Assembly (NCBI GenBank): GCA_000727475.1
Contig: KL647311.1
Coordinates: 2,039,295-2,103,294 of the forward strand
DNA from: Sarcocystis neurona
Lineage: Eukaryota; Apicomplexa; Conoidasida; Eucoccidiorida; Sarcocystidae
Length of the DNA: 64,000 nt
Direction: 5' to 3'
A program made the translations under genes and the position numbers. Under the pieces are notes generated by a model that saw only the letters and a list, made by a program, of their open reading frames with translations, made no database searches and was not told the DNA's origin. Below, one piece after another: positions 34,391 to 45,070 of this stretch. Each line of letters begins with the position of its first letter. Position 1 is the stretch's first letter.

Positions 34391-34522
34391 ATGCGAATCG
34401 AGGGGAAGGGAAGCAGACAGCTGGCAAAGATGCAGAAAGACGTAGAAAGAAGAGCCATCCGGGAAACGCGTGGCGCACACGATGAAGCTGCGCAGGAGAA
34501 GGTTGATTTCCAAGTGAGGTAA
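34391..34522 (+). CDS. Candidate basic/charged exon, function unknown
   Basis: ATG at 34391 opens MRIEGKGSRQLAKMQKDVER, then RRAIRETRGAHDEAAQEKV, and meets either a TAA at 34520-34522 or donor-like CAA|GTGAGG and AGG|TAAGGG sites just before it. The frame is open upstream to a TGA near 34303. The plus strand is purine-rich and T-poor, which favours long frames by composition. A minus-strand frame (34308-34589) with a signal-peptide-like start (WVCLLFLFLSVSFV) covers the same bases and is the main alternative. Confidence 0.24.
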   Translation: MRIEGKGSRQLAKMQKDVERRAIRETRGAHDEAAQEKVDFQVR

Positions 34523-34759
34523 GGGGACTCATGTCAACGAAACTAACCGAGAGAAAGAGAAAGAGCAGGCATACCCAAGAAGTAGGCAAACCTCAGACGT
34601 GTGAGTGAACTGCGCCGGAAGAACGGACCTTGGAGGACAGTGAGAAGTGTACGCAAAGGCGGATAAAATCTTCAGCAACTCAATAGGTAGCACTGGTCGC
34701 AAGATTTGCGAATAGAGGGACGACACGCACCAGATAATAAAGGGAGCACAACAGCTTTC

Positions 34760-35152
34760 ATGACACAAATATACACACGTATAGGAGACGCAGACAATAT
34801 TCTAGAACATTTGGAGACGTGGAACAAAAGACGAACGAGTAAGTGGAGAACAACTCGCGCGACAGCGTGTGGGCGGAAACGGAGAAACAGAGCATACATG
34901 AAAGAAGAGATGCGGAGAGTTCCGCGGGAGCTGCGGAAGAGAAGCGGTCGTATGTACCAGACTGTTGGTTGCTGTTCTGCGAGTGATTCGGTGTGGGTGA
35001 GTAGCGTCAGGTACGGGGGAATCAGTGAGCGAAAGGAAGGGGAGAAAACGTGGGAAAAAGCGAAAAAGTGGAGTCGCTTTTTGCCAGCGGTTAGAAGAAA
35101 GTCACAGGTGTGGAAGGTGGTCAACACACGAGGCAGCAAGGGGCAGGAGTAG
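34760..35152 (+). CDS. Candidate charged ORF, function unknown
   Basis: ATG at 34760 starts MTQIYTRIGDADNILEHLET, followed by a K/R/E-rich stretch (RAYMKEEMRRVPRELRKR) to a stop at 35152. Internal donor-like sites (CGA|GTAAGT near 34838; GTGTGG|GTGAGT near 34995) suggest the real gene may be spliced. After the first donor, the alternative frame reads ETEKQSIHERRDAESSAGA. It could belong with the 34391 candidate as one purine-rich plus-strand gene. A long minus-strand frame (34672-35271) overlaps. The call is weak. Confidence 0.27.
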   Translation: MTQIYTRIGDADNILEHLETWNKRRTSKWRTTRATACGRKRRNRAYMKEEMRRVPRELRKRSGRMYQTVGCCSASDSVWVSSVRYGGISERKEGEKTWEKAKKWSRFLPAVRRKSQVWKVVNTRGSKGQE

Positions 35153-35504
35153 CAAAGAACGTTCCACGAGAAACACAGACAAGAAGAGGTAAGACGCGTG
35201 TATGTGGATTTATAGGTGGAGCTTTGTGCAGCAGTAGTAGTAGTAGGAGTAACAAATATCCTCAAATACAAAGCATGTTCCGAGTTAAGAAAAGTTTAGA
35301 CGCGTGTGTGTGTGTATCTGTGTATGGGGGTGTGTGTGCAGGTTCACACTTTTCCGCACATGTGTATGACAGATATGTTTATATACACATGTTTACGTGT
35401 GACCGCGTAAATGTATGAAAATGTGCCTAGTGAGGAGAGAATGTAGACACTACATATATAGGTGTATGCATGCAAATCTTTGTGGCTTCACGCCGGCATC
35501 TGTC

Positions 35505-36105
35505 TTGTGTCGTGTGTGTGTGTGTGTGTGTGTGTGTGTCTGTGCTTGTGTGTACGTACGTAAGTACTTGTGTGTGTGTATACATATATATATATATATA
35601 TATATGCAAATGCATACTTGTGTATATCCGTAAGCGTATATTCTGGGTTGTATCTGTCACTCTCCCGCTGTAATCTGCGTATATACATTTACATACATAC
35701 ATATATGTCGGTTATATCTGTTTGTGTGTCCGTCTGTGCAATCTCTGCGTGTACACATGCATACATATATATATATATATAAGTGTCTGTGTCTACACAT
35801 ATATTTATGTATCTGTAGGCATATATTTTGGGTTATATCTGTATGTGTCTCCCCTCCTTTTGTCATATATATATATATACATGTATATATACATATATCT
35901 ATGTGTGTGTGTATATATATATATATAAAAGCGTGTATTTTGGGTTATATCTTGGTGTGTCTTTCTTTGTCTGTAATCTACGCGTATACATATGTATATA
36001 TATGTATATATGAACATGTATAAACATGTATGTTGATGTATATCTGCGTGTCTCTCCGTGTCTCTGTGCGTATACATATGTATACATATATATATATATA
36101 TGTAT
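35505..36105. repeat. Composite minisatellite with GT and TA runs
   Basis: A pure (GT)n run at 35512-35539 leads into several imperfect copies of an approximately 110-190 bp module. Each copy has a GTATTTTGGGTTATATCT-like sequence (near 35638, 35823 and 35935), a T/C-rich GTGTCT..CTGTAATCT part and a variable (TA)n/(ATAC)n run. Overlapping Y/I/C/V-rich frames on both strands come from the repeat. Confidence 0.8.
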
Positions 36106-37270
36106 GTGGCAGAAGCGCTGTGACGTGTTGGTGCATAATGAGGGCGGGTAGCCTACCAGATGCACTAATACGTTCTCGCATAAGTGCGAATCCATTAGCT
36201 CTTTTCTTCAGTCCTCTATACACAAAAAAGCATGAGAAGTACACGATATCTATATGTATATATGTGTGTGTATCTGTATACGTATGTGTACAGATACATC
36301 TGTGGAGCCGCAGATGTGACCAATGTATAGACATATAGATATACATACATTTATATATTAATGCGCGTGCTTCCCGCGCATGTGTGTGTGTACTGGGCGA
36401 ATCAAACGTTCTTCCGAGTAAGTGGAATTCTGTGTAGAGAGGAGAACTCAGAGAGATCTTAGGCAAGGTTTTCATCGCCCAAGCTAATATGTATGTGTGT
36501 GTGTTTGTTTGGGGTGGTGTTGCAGTGAGAACGTGTGAGGAGAATTTCAACAAGGACGTCAATGATGATGGGTAGGGGTGCTTGCAGAGTCACGAGACGC
36601 AGTTCACGACAGACGGTTTTTCCTCTCTTCGTTCACTCTCTCTGCCTTGTGTAGATATTTTGTCACTCACCCAGCAGAATAAAATCCCACGGGACCACCA
36701 CAAACATACGCCTACATACATACCCTTCATGTATATGTATATATATATATATCTGTATATACACGTGTGTGACTATATCTGTGCACATAAATGTGGACAT
36801 ATGTATGTATATATGTTGGTGATTGCTGAGGGGAGAGAAAGTAGGTGCAACGGTTGCGTGACGATTGGCACCTTATCGCGGGGTCGGGCACACCTGCTGC
36901 TGCGTGTTGCACGCGGTGTAGACTTCCGCCTTGTCTGACTTGGTTGCACAGAGACGCGCGTTTTCCTGTGTAGCGGTGTGTATCTCTCTGCCGCTCTCCC
37001 CGTCCACATACTTGTATATACATGTATATCTGTGCCTTTGAGTATACATACGTAAAAATGTATGTATGTATGTGTCTCTCTGCTTATACATAGGAGTATA
37101 CATAGGTGTGTATATGGATGTTCACACGGTGTGTAAAAGAAAGGACGGCGCGGTCTTATTGTTCGATCCAGGCTGATTTCTCGTAGTAATGTGGTCACGT
37201 AATGTGAGTGGTCACACATATTTACACGTACAGATGGATCTGTGCCCAGTGCGCATGTGTGTACTTACAC
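36106..37270. other. Low-complexity flank, no confident gene
   Basis: TATATGTGTGTGTATC-type DNA alternates with short mixed stretches (36.11-36.23, 36.4-36.7, 36.83-37.0 kb). Short minus-strand frames at 36.1-36.5 kb are not supported by splice sites or domains. Confidence 0.5.
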
Positions 37271-37376
37271 GTGTAGATGTACATGCACGTTGAAAGAGAT
37301 ATTCACTAGTATAGTCCATAAGCGTGTAGATGTCCGTGCCCGTTGAATGAGATATACACCAATATAGTACATAAGC
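37271..37376. repeat. 53-bp tandem duplication
   Basis: Two head-to-tail copies (37271-37323 and 37324-37376), each starting GTGTAGATGT and ending CATAAGC, about 85 percent alike by eye. They sit 90-200 bp upstream of the small gene at 37468 and so could lie in its promoter or 5' UTR. Confidence 0.85.
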
Positions 37377-37467
37377 GTCGGAATCCATTTTTTGTCGCAC
37401 AAGTTTTTACGCGGGGAGTGGTGAGCAGCAGGGGGGACGTCTTGAAAGGTTCACACGACGGCGCGCC

Positions 37468-38264
37468 ATGGCGGCTCGTCCTCTTGCCTGCCCGTCTCTC
37501 CTGCCTACGTGTAAGAGCACTGCCATACGCAGGAACTCTCTCAACCGATACACGCGTATTAAAGAAAGTGTTTATATGTACACTTTCTACCTCTGCCTAT
37601 GTGTGTCCGCGTGCAAAAACATACACGTATACAGCGTGGGCCCTAGGTGTTTATTTATATGTGTGCGCCTCCTCTGTCTACGTAGGTGTATCTGACGCAC
37701 GTGCGTAGTTTTGGCTGCCTCGCTCTCTGTAATTTGACGTGTGCGCGTGTATGGCATGTGGCGTCGTCATATATTCGTGCGTAGGCATGTAGGAAATTTG
37801 CACGTCGTCCGTTCGTGGTACTTTGCTCGTCATCGGTATCGCCTGTACCGTGTGCTGCTGCTGTATCTATTCCCCCACGGCGCTCTTGTCTGCTTTTTCT
37901 CCTTGTCTCCCCTCGTGAGGCTGCCGTCCGCGTCCTCCTCCATCACATTTTTGCTGCTTCCCCTTCCTGCGGCGCGTGCATGAATTTTTGTGCAGGGAAG
38001 ACTCCAGGAGGGTCGAGTTGCTGGCTGACGGCGCAGCAGCGCCAGACCGGAGCAGCGGCAGGACCGCCGAAAATAGCAGCTGCAGCAGCCGTTAACGAAC
38101 AAGCAGCCGCATCAGCAGCGAGAGAGAGAAAAAGAGCAGCAGAATTAGCAGCGCCAGCTGCAGCACGAGCAGTGCGCCCTAAGCAGACCAACATTTGGGT
38201 CGACAGCAGAAGTGCAGTAGTTGTTGTTGTTGTACACAAAGCCGAGGCAGACGTGGTCGCTTAA
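37468..38264 (+). CDS. Small two-exon Ala-rich protein, function unknown
   Basis: Exon 1 (37468-37510) starts at an ATG in a GCGCGCCATGG context and reads MAARPLACPSLLPT plus one base, then meets CTACGT|GTAAGAG. Exon 2 (37996-38264) begins after TTTTTGTGCAG and its first two bases complete a Trp codon, giving ...LLPT-W-KTPGGSSCWLTAQQ. The frame continues through an Ala/Glu/Arg-rich helix (ASAARERKRAAELAAPAAA) and RPKQTNIWVDSRSA to VVVVVVHKAEADVVA and a TAA. The predicted length is 103 residues. Matching phase at good donor and acceptor sites is the main support. No domain was recognised. The intron is 485 bp. Confidence 0.45.
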
Positions 38265-39534
38265 GTAGTATATGCCAGTACTTGCTAAGGTGCATGTAGG
38301 GATCGAACAGAGATGAGCGTAGAGAGATGGAATAACTGCGAAGGTTGAAGGTATTCACTGCTGCGGATCTCATCCATACCGGGTGGAGGATAGCGTGTTT
38401 ACTGAATAAAGAAAGAAATACTTTTCTTGTGCGCGAAGGTGCGCACACGGAAACTTGCTAAGGCAAGAAGTTGATGTATCTGTGTCTACAAAGACTTACA
38501 AATGCGCGTATACATAGATATATATAGGTATACACGCATACGAGGCAATAATATGGAGCTGTCTGTACGTTTGTGTACGTGTGTGTTGCCTTCTCCCTCT
38601 GTGTGTAAGTGTGTGTGTCTACGCACACAACAGATCTGCTGCAGATAAAAATGTAGAGTGACTTCGACTTCGCAAGGAACGGAGTCGCGTGTCTGGGGTG
38701 AGAGGAAGCAAGTTCGAGTGAAACGCACGGGACGAAGCGCCTGAGTAACACACTTTGACGCGTGCTTGCTTCCAGAAATCTCTTAGTCCGCATGTACAGA
38801 TGGAGAGTGTGCCTCTAGCGACTTTCTTACACAATAGGATGCTTTGCTTGGTTTTCTTATCGGTGAAGTCCACTGACGCTGCGTCAAATAATACGGTGGC
38901 GCACAACAATGTTCTGTGGCTTCAAGCCTTCATCTGGATACATTCGTGTATATATATATGTATATATGTATGAGAGAGTTTGTGTCATATACCTTACGTA
39001 GTAGGCTCATGCTTGAAGATGCAAATGCATATCCTTACGTGGAGAGACGCGCATTATCTGTATACATCTTAGGTTTTGCAGTTTTCCTGTGCCTCTGTGT
39101 GTACGTATGCGGTGTGTACAGAATACGGAGACGCACGTGGGCGGTCGTTCAGCTGTGTACGGACATCGAGAGCTGGGCGGGTGTAAGGCCAAGGATATAC
39201 ACATACATACGGCTAGCTGGACAGAGAATGCAACTAACGCATACATCCGTCTCTCACGTAGAGACAGACACACGTAGACGTGTCAGTGCACGGACCGGAG
39301 TAGACGTTTAGACGCGCGTCTACAGAAAAAAAAAGTGCTGCGCACACATACAAACACACAAACGCATATACACATACACACACACGTACTCGTACATAAG
39401 CAGGGATATGAGGTCGGAGCCTCGTGTGTCGCAGCACGTAGAAGAGGGGTTGCCGAACCAGCGTCAGCGCTTGCGGCGTGTACAGAGGAGGGGAAAGGAA
39501 GGGCAGCGGGAGCAGCGGCGGGAGAGAATCTTCG
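38265..39534. other. Intergenic, 5' flank of the HAD gene
   Basis: Mixed sequence with ACGTATAC- and GTGTGTG-type repeats. Short frames on both strands show no recognisable features. The sequence from 39.3 kb becomes rich in CACACATAC and then in CAG triplets. 5' exons of the HAD gene are possible but not visible. Confidence 0.5.
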
Positions 39535-42500
39535 ATGTACGCACAGACAGAAGGAGGGAGCGTCAGAAGGGCTATGGGTTCCCGCCCGTCGTTGCCGCTG
39601 CTGCCGGGGGCCGGAGAAGAAGAGAAGCGAGTGAATGGCAGCAACGGCGACAGCCTCTCAAGCAGCAACAACCGCAGCTCCTACATCAGCAGTAGCCCGG
39701 TCATCGCTACTGCCCGTACGCTTGATTCCTGTCCTGTTGCTCCTGCGAGGCGCAGCAGCAGCAGGAAGAACGGGTCGAGCTCCAGCAGCAAGAGCCGCGC
39801 GCTGCCCCGCGCCAGCGGCAACAGAAGTAGCAGCAGCGGCAAGAAAGGTACGAAGCGGGTCAGCAGCGACTCCACCGGTAGTGCCATCTGTCGAACCACA
39901 GCCAGCAACACTGCCGACAGCTGTGGAAACAGCGGGGGTGGCGGCAGCGGCGGCACCGGCAGCAGTAGCAGCGCCATACGCGGCAGCACTGCGAGCTTCA
40001 GCTTTGGCGGCTGCAGCGTTGGGAGCGAAAGCACGCAGTGGAGTGGGTACTATTACTACGGCAGCAGCAGCAGTCGTTGGAGAGAAGGGCAGAGCTGCAG
40101 CAGCCAAGTGACCGCTGTTACGGGTCGCAGCAGCAGCAGCGTGTTCCCACAAGGCGGCAAAAGCAGCAGCGGTCTCGGAGGAAAAGCAGGCACAGCAGCA
40201 GCGGATGCGGTGGACAAGGGAGCGGCCATCACTGGGAAATTGCAGAAGACGAAAGGAGCTAGCGGTGACCTCGCTGTCGAACAGAAGACTACTGGAAGCA
40301 ACTTGAGTCCAAAAGGCGGCAGCTCGAGGAGCCACCAGAAGCAGACTAACAGCGAGACCAGAGGGAAATCGAGTAACAGTGCCGCGGGCGGCAGCAAGGA
40401 GAAGAAAAGCAGCGACAAGAGCAGGAGCAGCGTGATGAACAGCAACAATCGGCGACGCATTAGGAGCAGAAGCAGCAGCAGCACCCGGCAGTGGTGTACG
40501 ACTGGAGGCAGCGTCAACTACAGGGAAGAAGAGGGCAGCAGCAGCCGCCCCACAGCATCAAGCAGCAGTGGGCGTGTTGCGCGCAACAGTGGGCAGCGAA
40601 GCGTGGGGACCAGCAGCAGCGGCAGCAAACGGAGAAGCAGAACGACAGCCGGAGAAAAAAGCAGTAGGATCTCCTCTGTCTCGGCAAGCGGCAGCGGTAA
40701 CACGCCGAACTGCAGCAGCAGCACCTTGTTTCCGACCGCGAGCGCCAGTAGGTGCAAGAGTGTGGTAACACAAAACAGCAGGAAAAGTAAAGGAGCCGCT
40801 AAAAGCAGCAGCAGCAATCAGGAGTGCTTGCAAGACATGCTCGGCTCTGGCAGCGATCTTCATTGGTACTCGAGTGTTGCTGCAGGTGCCGAAGAAGCCG
40901 ACGGCTCTACTGGGACGGCGGAGTCCCGAGGGAGACCGGTGAAGGGAGAGAAGCCGAAGAAGCAGCAGCAGCAGCAGCCAAAGCGGCGCCAGCGACAGGG
41001 ACGATACTCTCCGCAGCGGCGACAGCAGGAGCAGCAGCTTTTGTTGCAGCAGCAGCTGCAACTTGAGCAAGAGCAGCAGCTGCAACTTGAGCAAGAGCAG
41101 CAGCTGCAACTTGAGCAAGAGCAGCAGCTGCAACTTGAGCAAGAGCAGCAGCTGCAACTTCAGCAAGAACAGCAGCTGCAGCTTCAACAAGAGCAGCAGC
41201 TGCAAGACCAGAGGCTGCAACTTGAGCAAGAGCAGCAGCTGCAACTTGAGCAAGAGCAGCAACAGCGACTTGAGCAAGAGCAGCAACAGCGACTTCGGCA
41301 AGAGCAGCAACAACGGCAAATTGAGCGCGACATTTTGTTGGCAATGTGGGTCAACCAGCAAGGGCTTCCTCCGCAACACCAAATGGAGGGGCGTCTGCAG
41401 CAGGAGCAGCAGCGACATCTGGAAGCCGGAACAGGAACAGGGTTGGTGAGCGCAGCTACTTTTTTGGCTGCGGCTGCACGTGCTGTCTCTCATGATGAAT
41501 CGTGTACGGCTGGTGTTCCTCCTTTTGGCATGTATATCCCCGCTTGCCTTGGTCCAGCATGTCCGACTGTTTCCCCTTCGGTATTTGGCCATCTTCAGCC
41601 CTCAGCTGCGGCTGGTGTTCCTTCCTCACTGCGTCGACTTCTCAGCATGGTGTGCAGCCTTCCACTGCCGCGGCGACCCGCTGGTGCAGCGACTGAGACA
41701 CCTGCTGCTGCTGGTGGTGAGGCTCGCTGGCCTGTCCCTGCTGCTGTACCTCCTGCTTCCACCTCTTCAGTCGTCCCTTCCTCCGCGGCGGCCGCAGCTG
41801 CTATGGCTGCTGCAGCAGGTCTGGCGGCAGCTGCTGCTTCCTTCGACGACGCCCCGCTGTCTGAGGTTTGCGCGATCCGTGCTGCTGCTGCTGCTCGTGC
41901 TGCTGCGTTGCCGGCATCTGCGGCAGCGGCAGCAGCAGCAGCAGCGAAGAGACGCCGTGCAGCGGCGGCAGCGGCAGCAGCACAGACGGCTCCGCATCCT
42001 TCTGCGGCTCAGCAGCAGCAGCAGCAGTACGAGGACGGGCGGGCGTGCATCGACCTCGCGGCCGACAGCCACAACGTATTGCAACACGACGACGACGACC
42101 ACCACCACCACCATCACGTCTGGACGGCAGACGGTCGAGAGCACTGCTGCGGGGTACACGAACTGCACGAGGAGTCGGAGCAGCAGCAGCGGCATCTGCA
42201 ACAACTTCAGCAGCGGGAGCAGAGGGCGAAGTGGCAGCAGACGGCCGTGCGACTACTAAAGTCCATTACAGCTCCTCCTGCGGTGGCAGCGGACAGAGAA
42301 TCGTCTCTCTTCATTTTCGACTTGGACGACACACTGATTCCAACCGAGTGGATACGCTGCGCCTACGAGAGAAGAAAACATCCCACCGATGGTGATGATG
42401 CCCTCTACGTCTACCGGGTAAAGGCAGCAGAGCACGCATGTCTCTGCAGTGCACGTGCCTGTGTTCCTGTAGTCTACACGCTGCTGCAGATGCAGTCGTC

Positions 42501-45070
42501 TTGCACCTGTGCATGTGGGTAGTTGCTGACGTGTGTGAGTGCGTGTAGCATGCAGACGAGCCTACAGCGTGACGCCATGCACATAACACTACGCGTGTCG
42601 ACCCGCGTCGCATGCTGGCGCGAGCCCAGAGGATGTGCAGACGTTCACCTGTGTGCAGGCCGTTTGTCCTTAAGTGTGCCTGCGCGCATGCATTCTTGGA
42701 GGAAGGAGGTCTGTGTCTCGCGGCGAACGCGTCTCTGCAGCGGTCTGCATGTGTGCGGGCGCGTGCTGCAGCCAGTCCGTCCGTCGACTTTCGGGAAGAG
42801 CACCGAGCCGCATGTGCATCTCACGAGCTGCTGTGCAGGTGTCCCACAACACTATCGTTCACGAGTGCACTCGTATACCTGTTTGTACATTTGATGCCTT
42901 CTGTCCAAGACAGTCTTCCCGCGCAGATGCCGGCGTGACTCCGGATGGGTAGAAATGAGTGCTGCAGCCCCCTGAGGCTGTCTCCGTGCGGTGGCGGCTG
43001 AGGGAAGCAAAGTTCGAAAACAGCGCCGTGTGTCTGTCCTCAGAAGCATGGAACATGCATTGTTCGTGGGGTTTCTGCGCGCGGGAGCTCGCCAGCTGCA
43101 GTTGTTGTTACGTACTTTTGCCGCTGCACGCCGCCTTCTGCAGCACCATCCGGGCTCCTGCGTCGGTTGCCCCGCGTCTTCCTCGCTCCGTTGGCTGCTT
43201 TTGCCGCGGGACTCGGTGTGTAGCAGTCCTAGCGGTGCTGCTGCCGGCCACGCACCGCCGCCGATGTCGCTGCTGCCGATGCTGCGGGGCTTTCTGGGGC
43301 TGCCGCTTGTGTGTGCCTGGATCTTTTCTCGCGTATGTTCTCGTGCAATCACAGCGGCTCAGACTGTTGTCGTGTGTCTGCTTGTCTTCTTGTTCGCGCT
43401 CTGGCTGCTGCAGGAAATCTCGCGGGACTTGAACCGTATGACCGATTTCCTGCTGATGCCGCTGATCTTGCGCACGCTGCTCAAGGCGAAGGCGTGGAGC
43501 AGCACGGTGGCGATTGTAACGAACGCGCGCAGCAGCAAGTGGCTTTCCATCGTCGACTGCATGTTCCCAGAGCTGACAATGCTGCTCCAGAGCGAGGACA
43601 TTCCCGTGATCCGTTCATGCCCCGAGGGAGAGGAGCCGAACTCATTGTGTATTGCCGCGTACTTCTCTTACTGGATGAATGCGAAAGTAAGCTGCATTCC
43701 AGTTCTCAGTGCTTTTTCACATAGGCCTTATACAGCCGCGCTCGCAGATGAATCTATATTTGTCCGTGAATGTCTGCACCCGTGTATCCTTGCGTAGTAT
43801 GTATGTATATGTAGAGGGAACACAGCCGTATACAGCGACGAACGTATAGCTGCACATAAATTTTTTGAGAACGTGTATATAGAGAGACTTATATGTAGGT
43901 GTATATAGATATGAAACACTACGGGATCCTGCTTATGCCCGTGCGACTTCTTGCGACCCCGCTGTGTCAGTCTCACCTCGCGTAAGGAGACTGGCGTGGT
44001 AGGAGGGGGTGTATACGTGAGAAAATCAGTTTTCGTACTTAATGCTGCCCCAGGAGCAGCAGATTGCTAACCGAAGCACGAAAGACCGCCAAGCACCAAG
44101 AGTGGTTTGCAACCGAGCATTTCGTACTTTGCAGAATATGTGGTATCAGATTATGTTCTCACGCATACCCGAACGACCGTGCGTTATCCTCGTGTCCCCT
44201 CTGGCACTCGTAAACTTCGTTCCGCCGGATACGGCTGACCGCTGGATGCCTCTAGTCTGCACAGAAGGAGCGAGGAAGTTGAGCTGGGAAAATCTTTTGA
44301 CGCAGTTGTGTGTTTTCTCTCGTTTCGTACGGTAAGTTATGTGTATGTTATGTGTGTGCTTTTGCCTACGACAGAACTAGAAAACCCTCTAGGCGTCTGT
44401 CTTCGTGGCAGCACTCGTGTATATAATATACACGGGGATATAGGCGCCCACGCTGATTAGCCTGCATGTGATCAATATTTGCTGTTGCCGCTGATGTTTA
44501 CACAGAAATCGAAGTTCGAGGAGTTAATATTTCACCATTTCAGAAAATTTCCGAACGCCCTCACGAAAAGGTTGGACATAATTTCAGTGGGGGACAACGA
44601 CTTTGAGGAATACGCTGCTACCGTAAGTCACCGCACAGGTCTCCCGGCAGCACAGCCGTAGGCGCACGGCAGACCAACGAAACCATAGGTACGGACAGGT
44701 GGTAAACTTTGAGAGACACATACAACGGAGACCTGTGGTGCTGCGTGTGCCAGCGGCGTGCAACTGCCGCTCTCGCTGCGTAGCGGCTGAGTCAAACGAG
44801 TCTTGAAAACGTAGCGGCTCCTGCTGCCGGGACTGCGTTGCTACGGTAACACAGCGGCTGCTTGACCGTCGTTCTCGCACGGGCGGGCCCGTGCTGCAGC
44901 CCCTACAAAGTGCATCGGATGCGAATGGTGCCGCTACTGAACTTTCCCGTGGTAGCATTCGCAGGTTTCGCGGTAGTGCGCAAGTGGCGCTGCCGATGCA
45001 GGAAATGCACCACCGGATGGAGCAGATTTTCAAGTCGCATGGCGGCTGCAGAACTTATTTCAAGAAATAA
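39535..45070 (+). CDS. HAD-superfamily protein with long low-complexity N-terminus (4 exons)
   Basis: Proposed exons are 39535-42417, 43414-43686, 44506-44622 and 44855-45070, about 1,162 residues, all joined in phase 0. Borders: CCGG|GTAAAG; CTGGCTGCTGCAG|GAA; GCGAAA|GTAAGC; TTTACACAG|AAA; GCTACC|GTAAGT; AACACAG|CGG. The first 900 residues are Ser-, Gly-, Gln- and Ala-rich, with a QLQLEQEQ repeat and a natural D4H6 run. HAD motif I is FIFDLDDTLIPTEW (nucleophile Asp about residue 929), motif II VAIVTNARSSKW (Thr about 997), a candidate motif III Lys lies in YWMNAKKSKFEEL, and motif IV is ISVGDNDFEEY (Asp about 1082). The full set suggests an active Mg-dependent phosphatase-type fold; the substrate is unknown. 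Exon 4 is least certain: it could start at 44900 (GTGCTGCAG|CCC, same frame); it ends EMHHRMEQIFKSHGGCRTYF, then KK and TAA. The start is the first ATG in frame; upstream exons cannot be excluded. Confidence 0.7.
41050..41328 (+). repeat. 24-bp coding minisatellite (QQLQLEQE repeat)
   Basis: About eleven and a half copies of CAGCAGCTGCAACTTGAGCAAGAG inside exon 1 of the HAD gene. The first four copies are identical, later ones diverge (Leu to Gln, Glu to Arg changes; one 15-bp insertion reading DQRLQ near 41208). The product is a Gln/Leu/Glu heptad-like helix, probably an extended coiled coil. All length changes are multiples of three, consistent with selection on the frame. Confidence 0.92.

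Noticed and set aside
35570..36077. Multiple Y/I/C/V-rich frames on both strands
   Set aside because: They arise from GT and TA runs; all frames are open for compositional reasons.
44042..44335. Extra exon inside intron 2 of the HAD gene
   Set aside because: It ends at a GTAAGT-like donor but in phase 2, and joining it to the GDND exon would create a stop; the flanking exons already join in phase 0.
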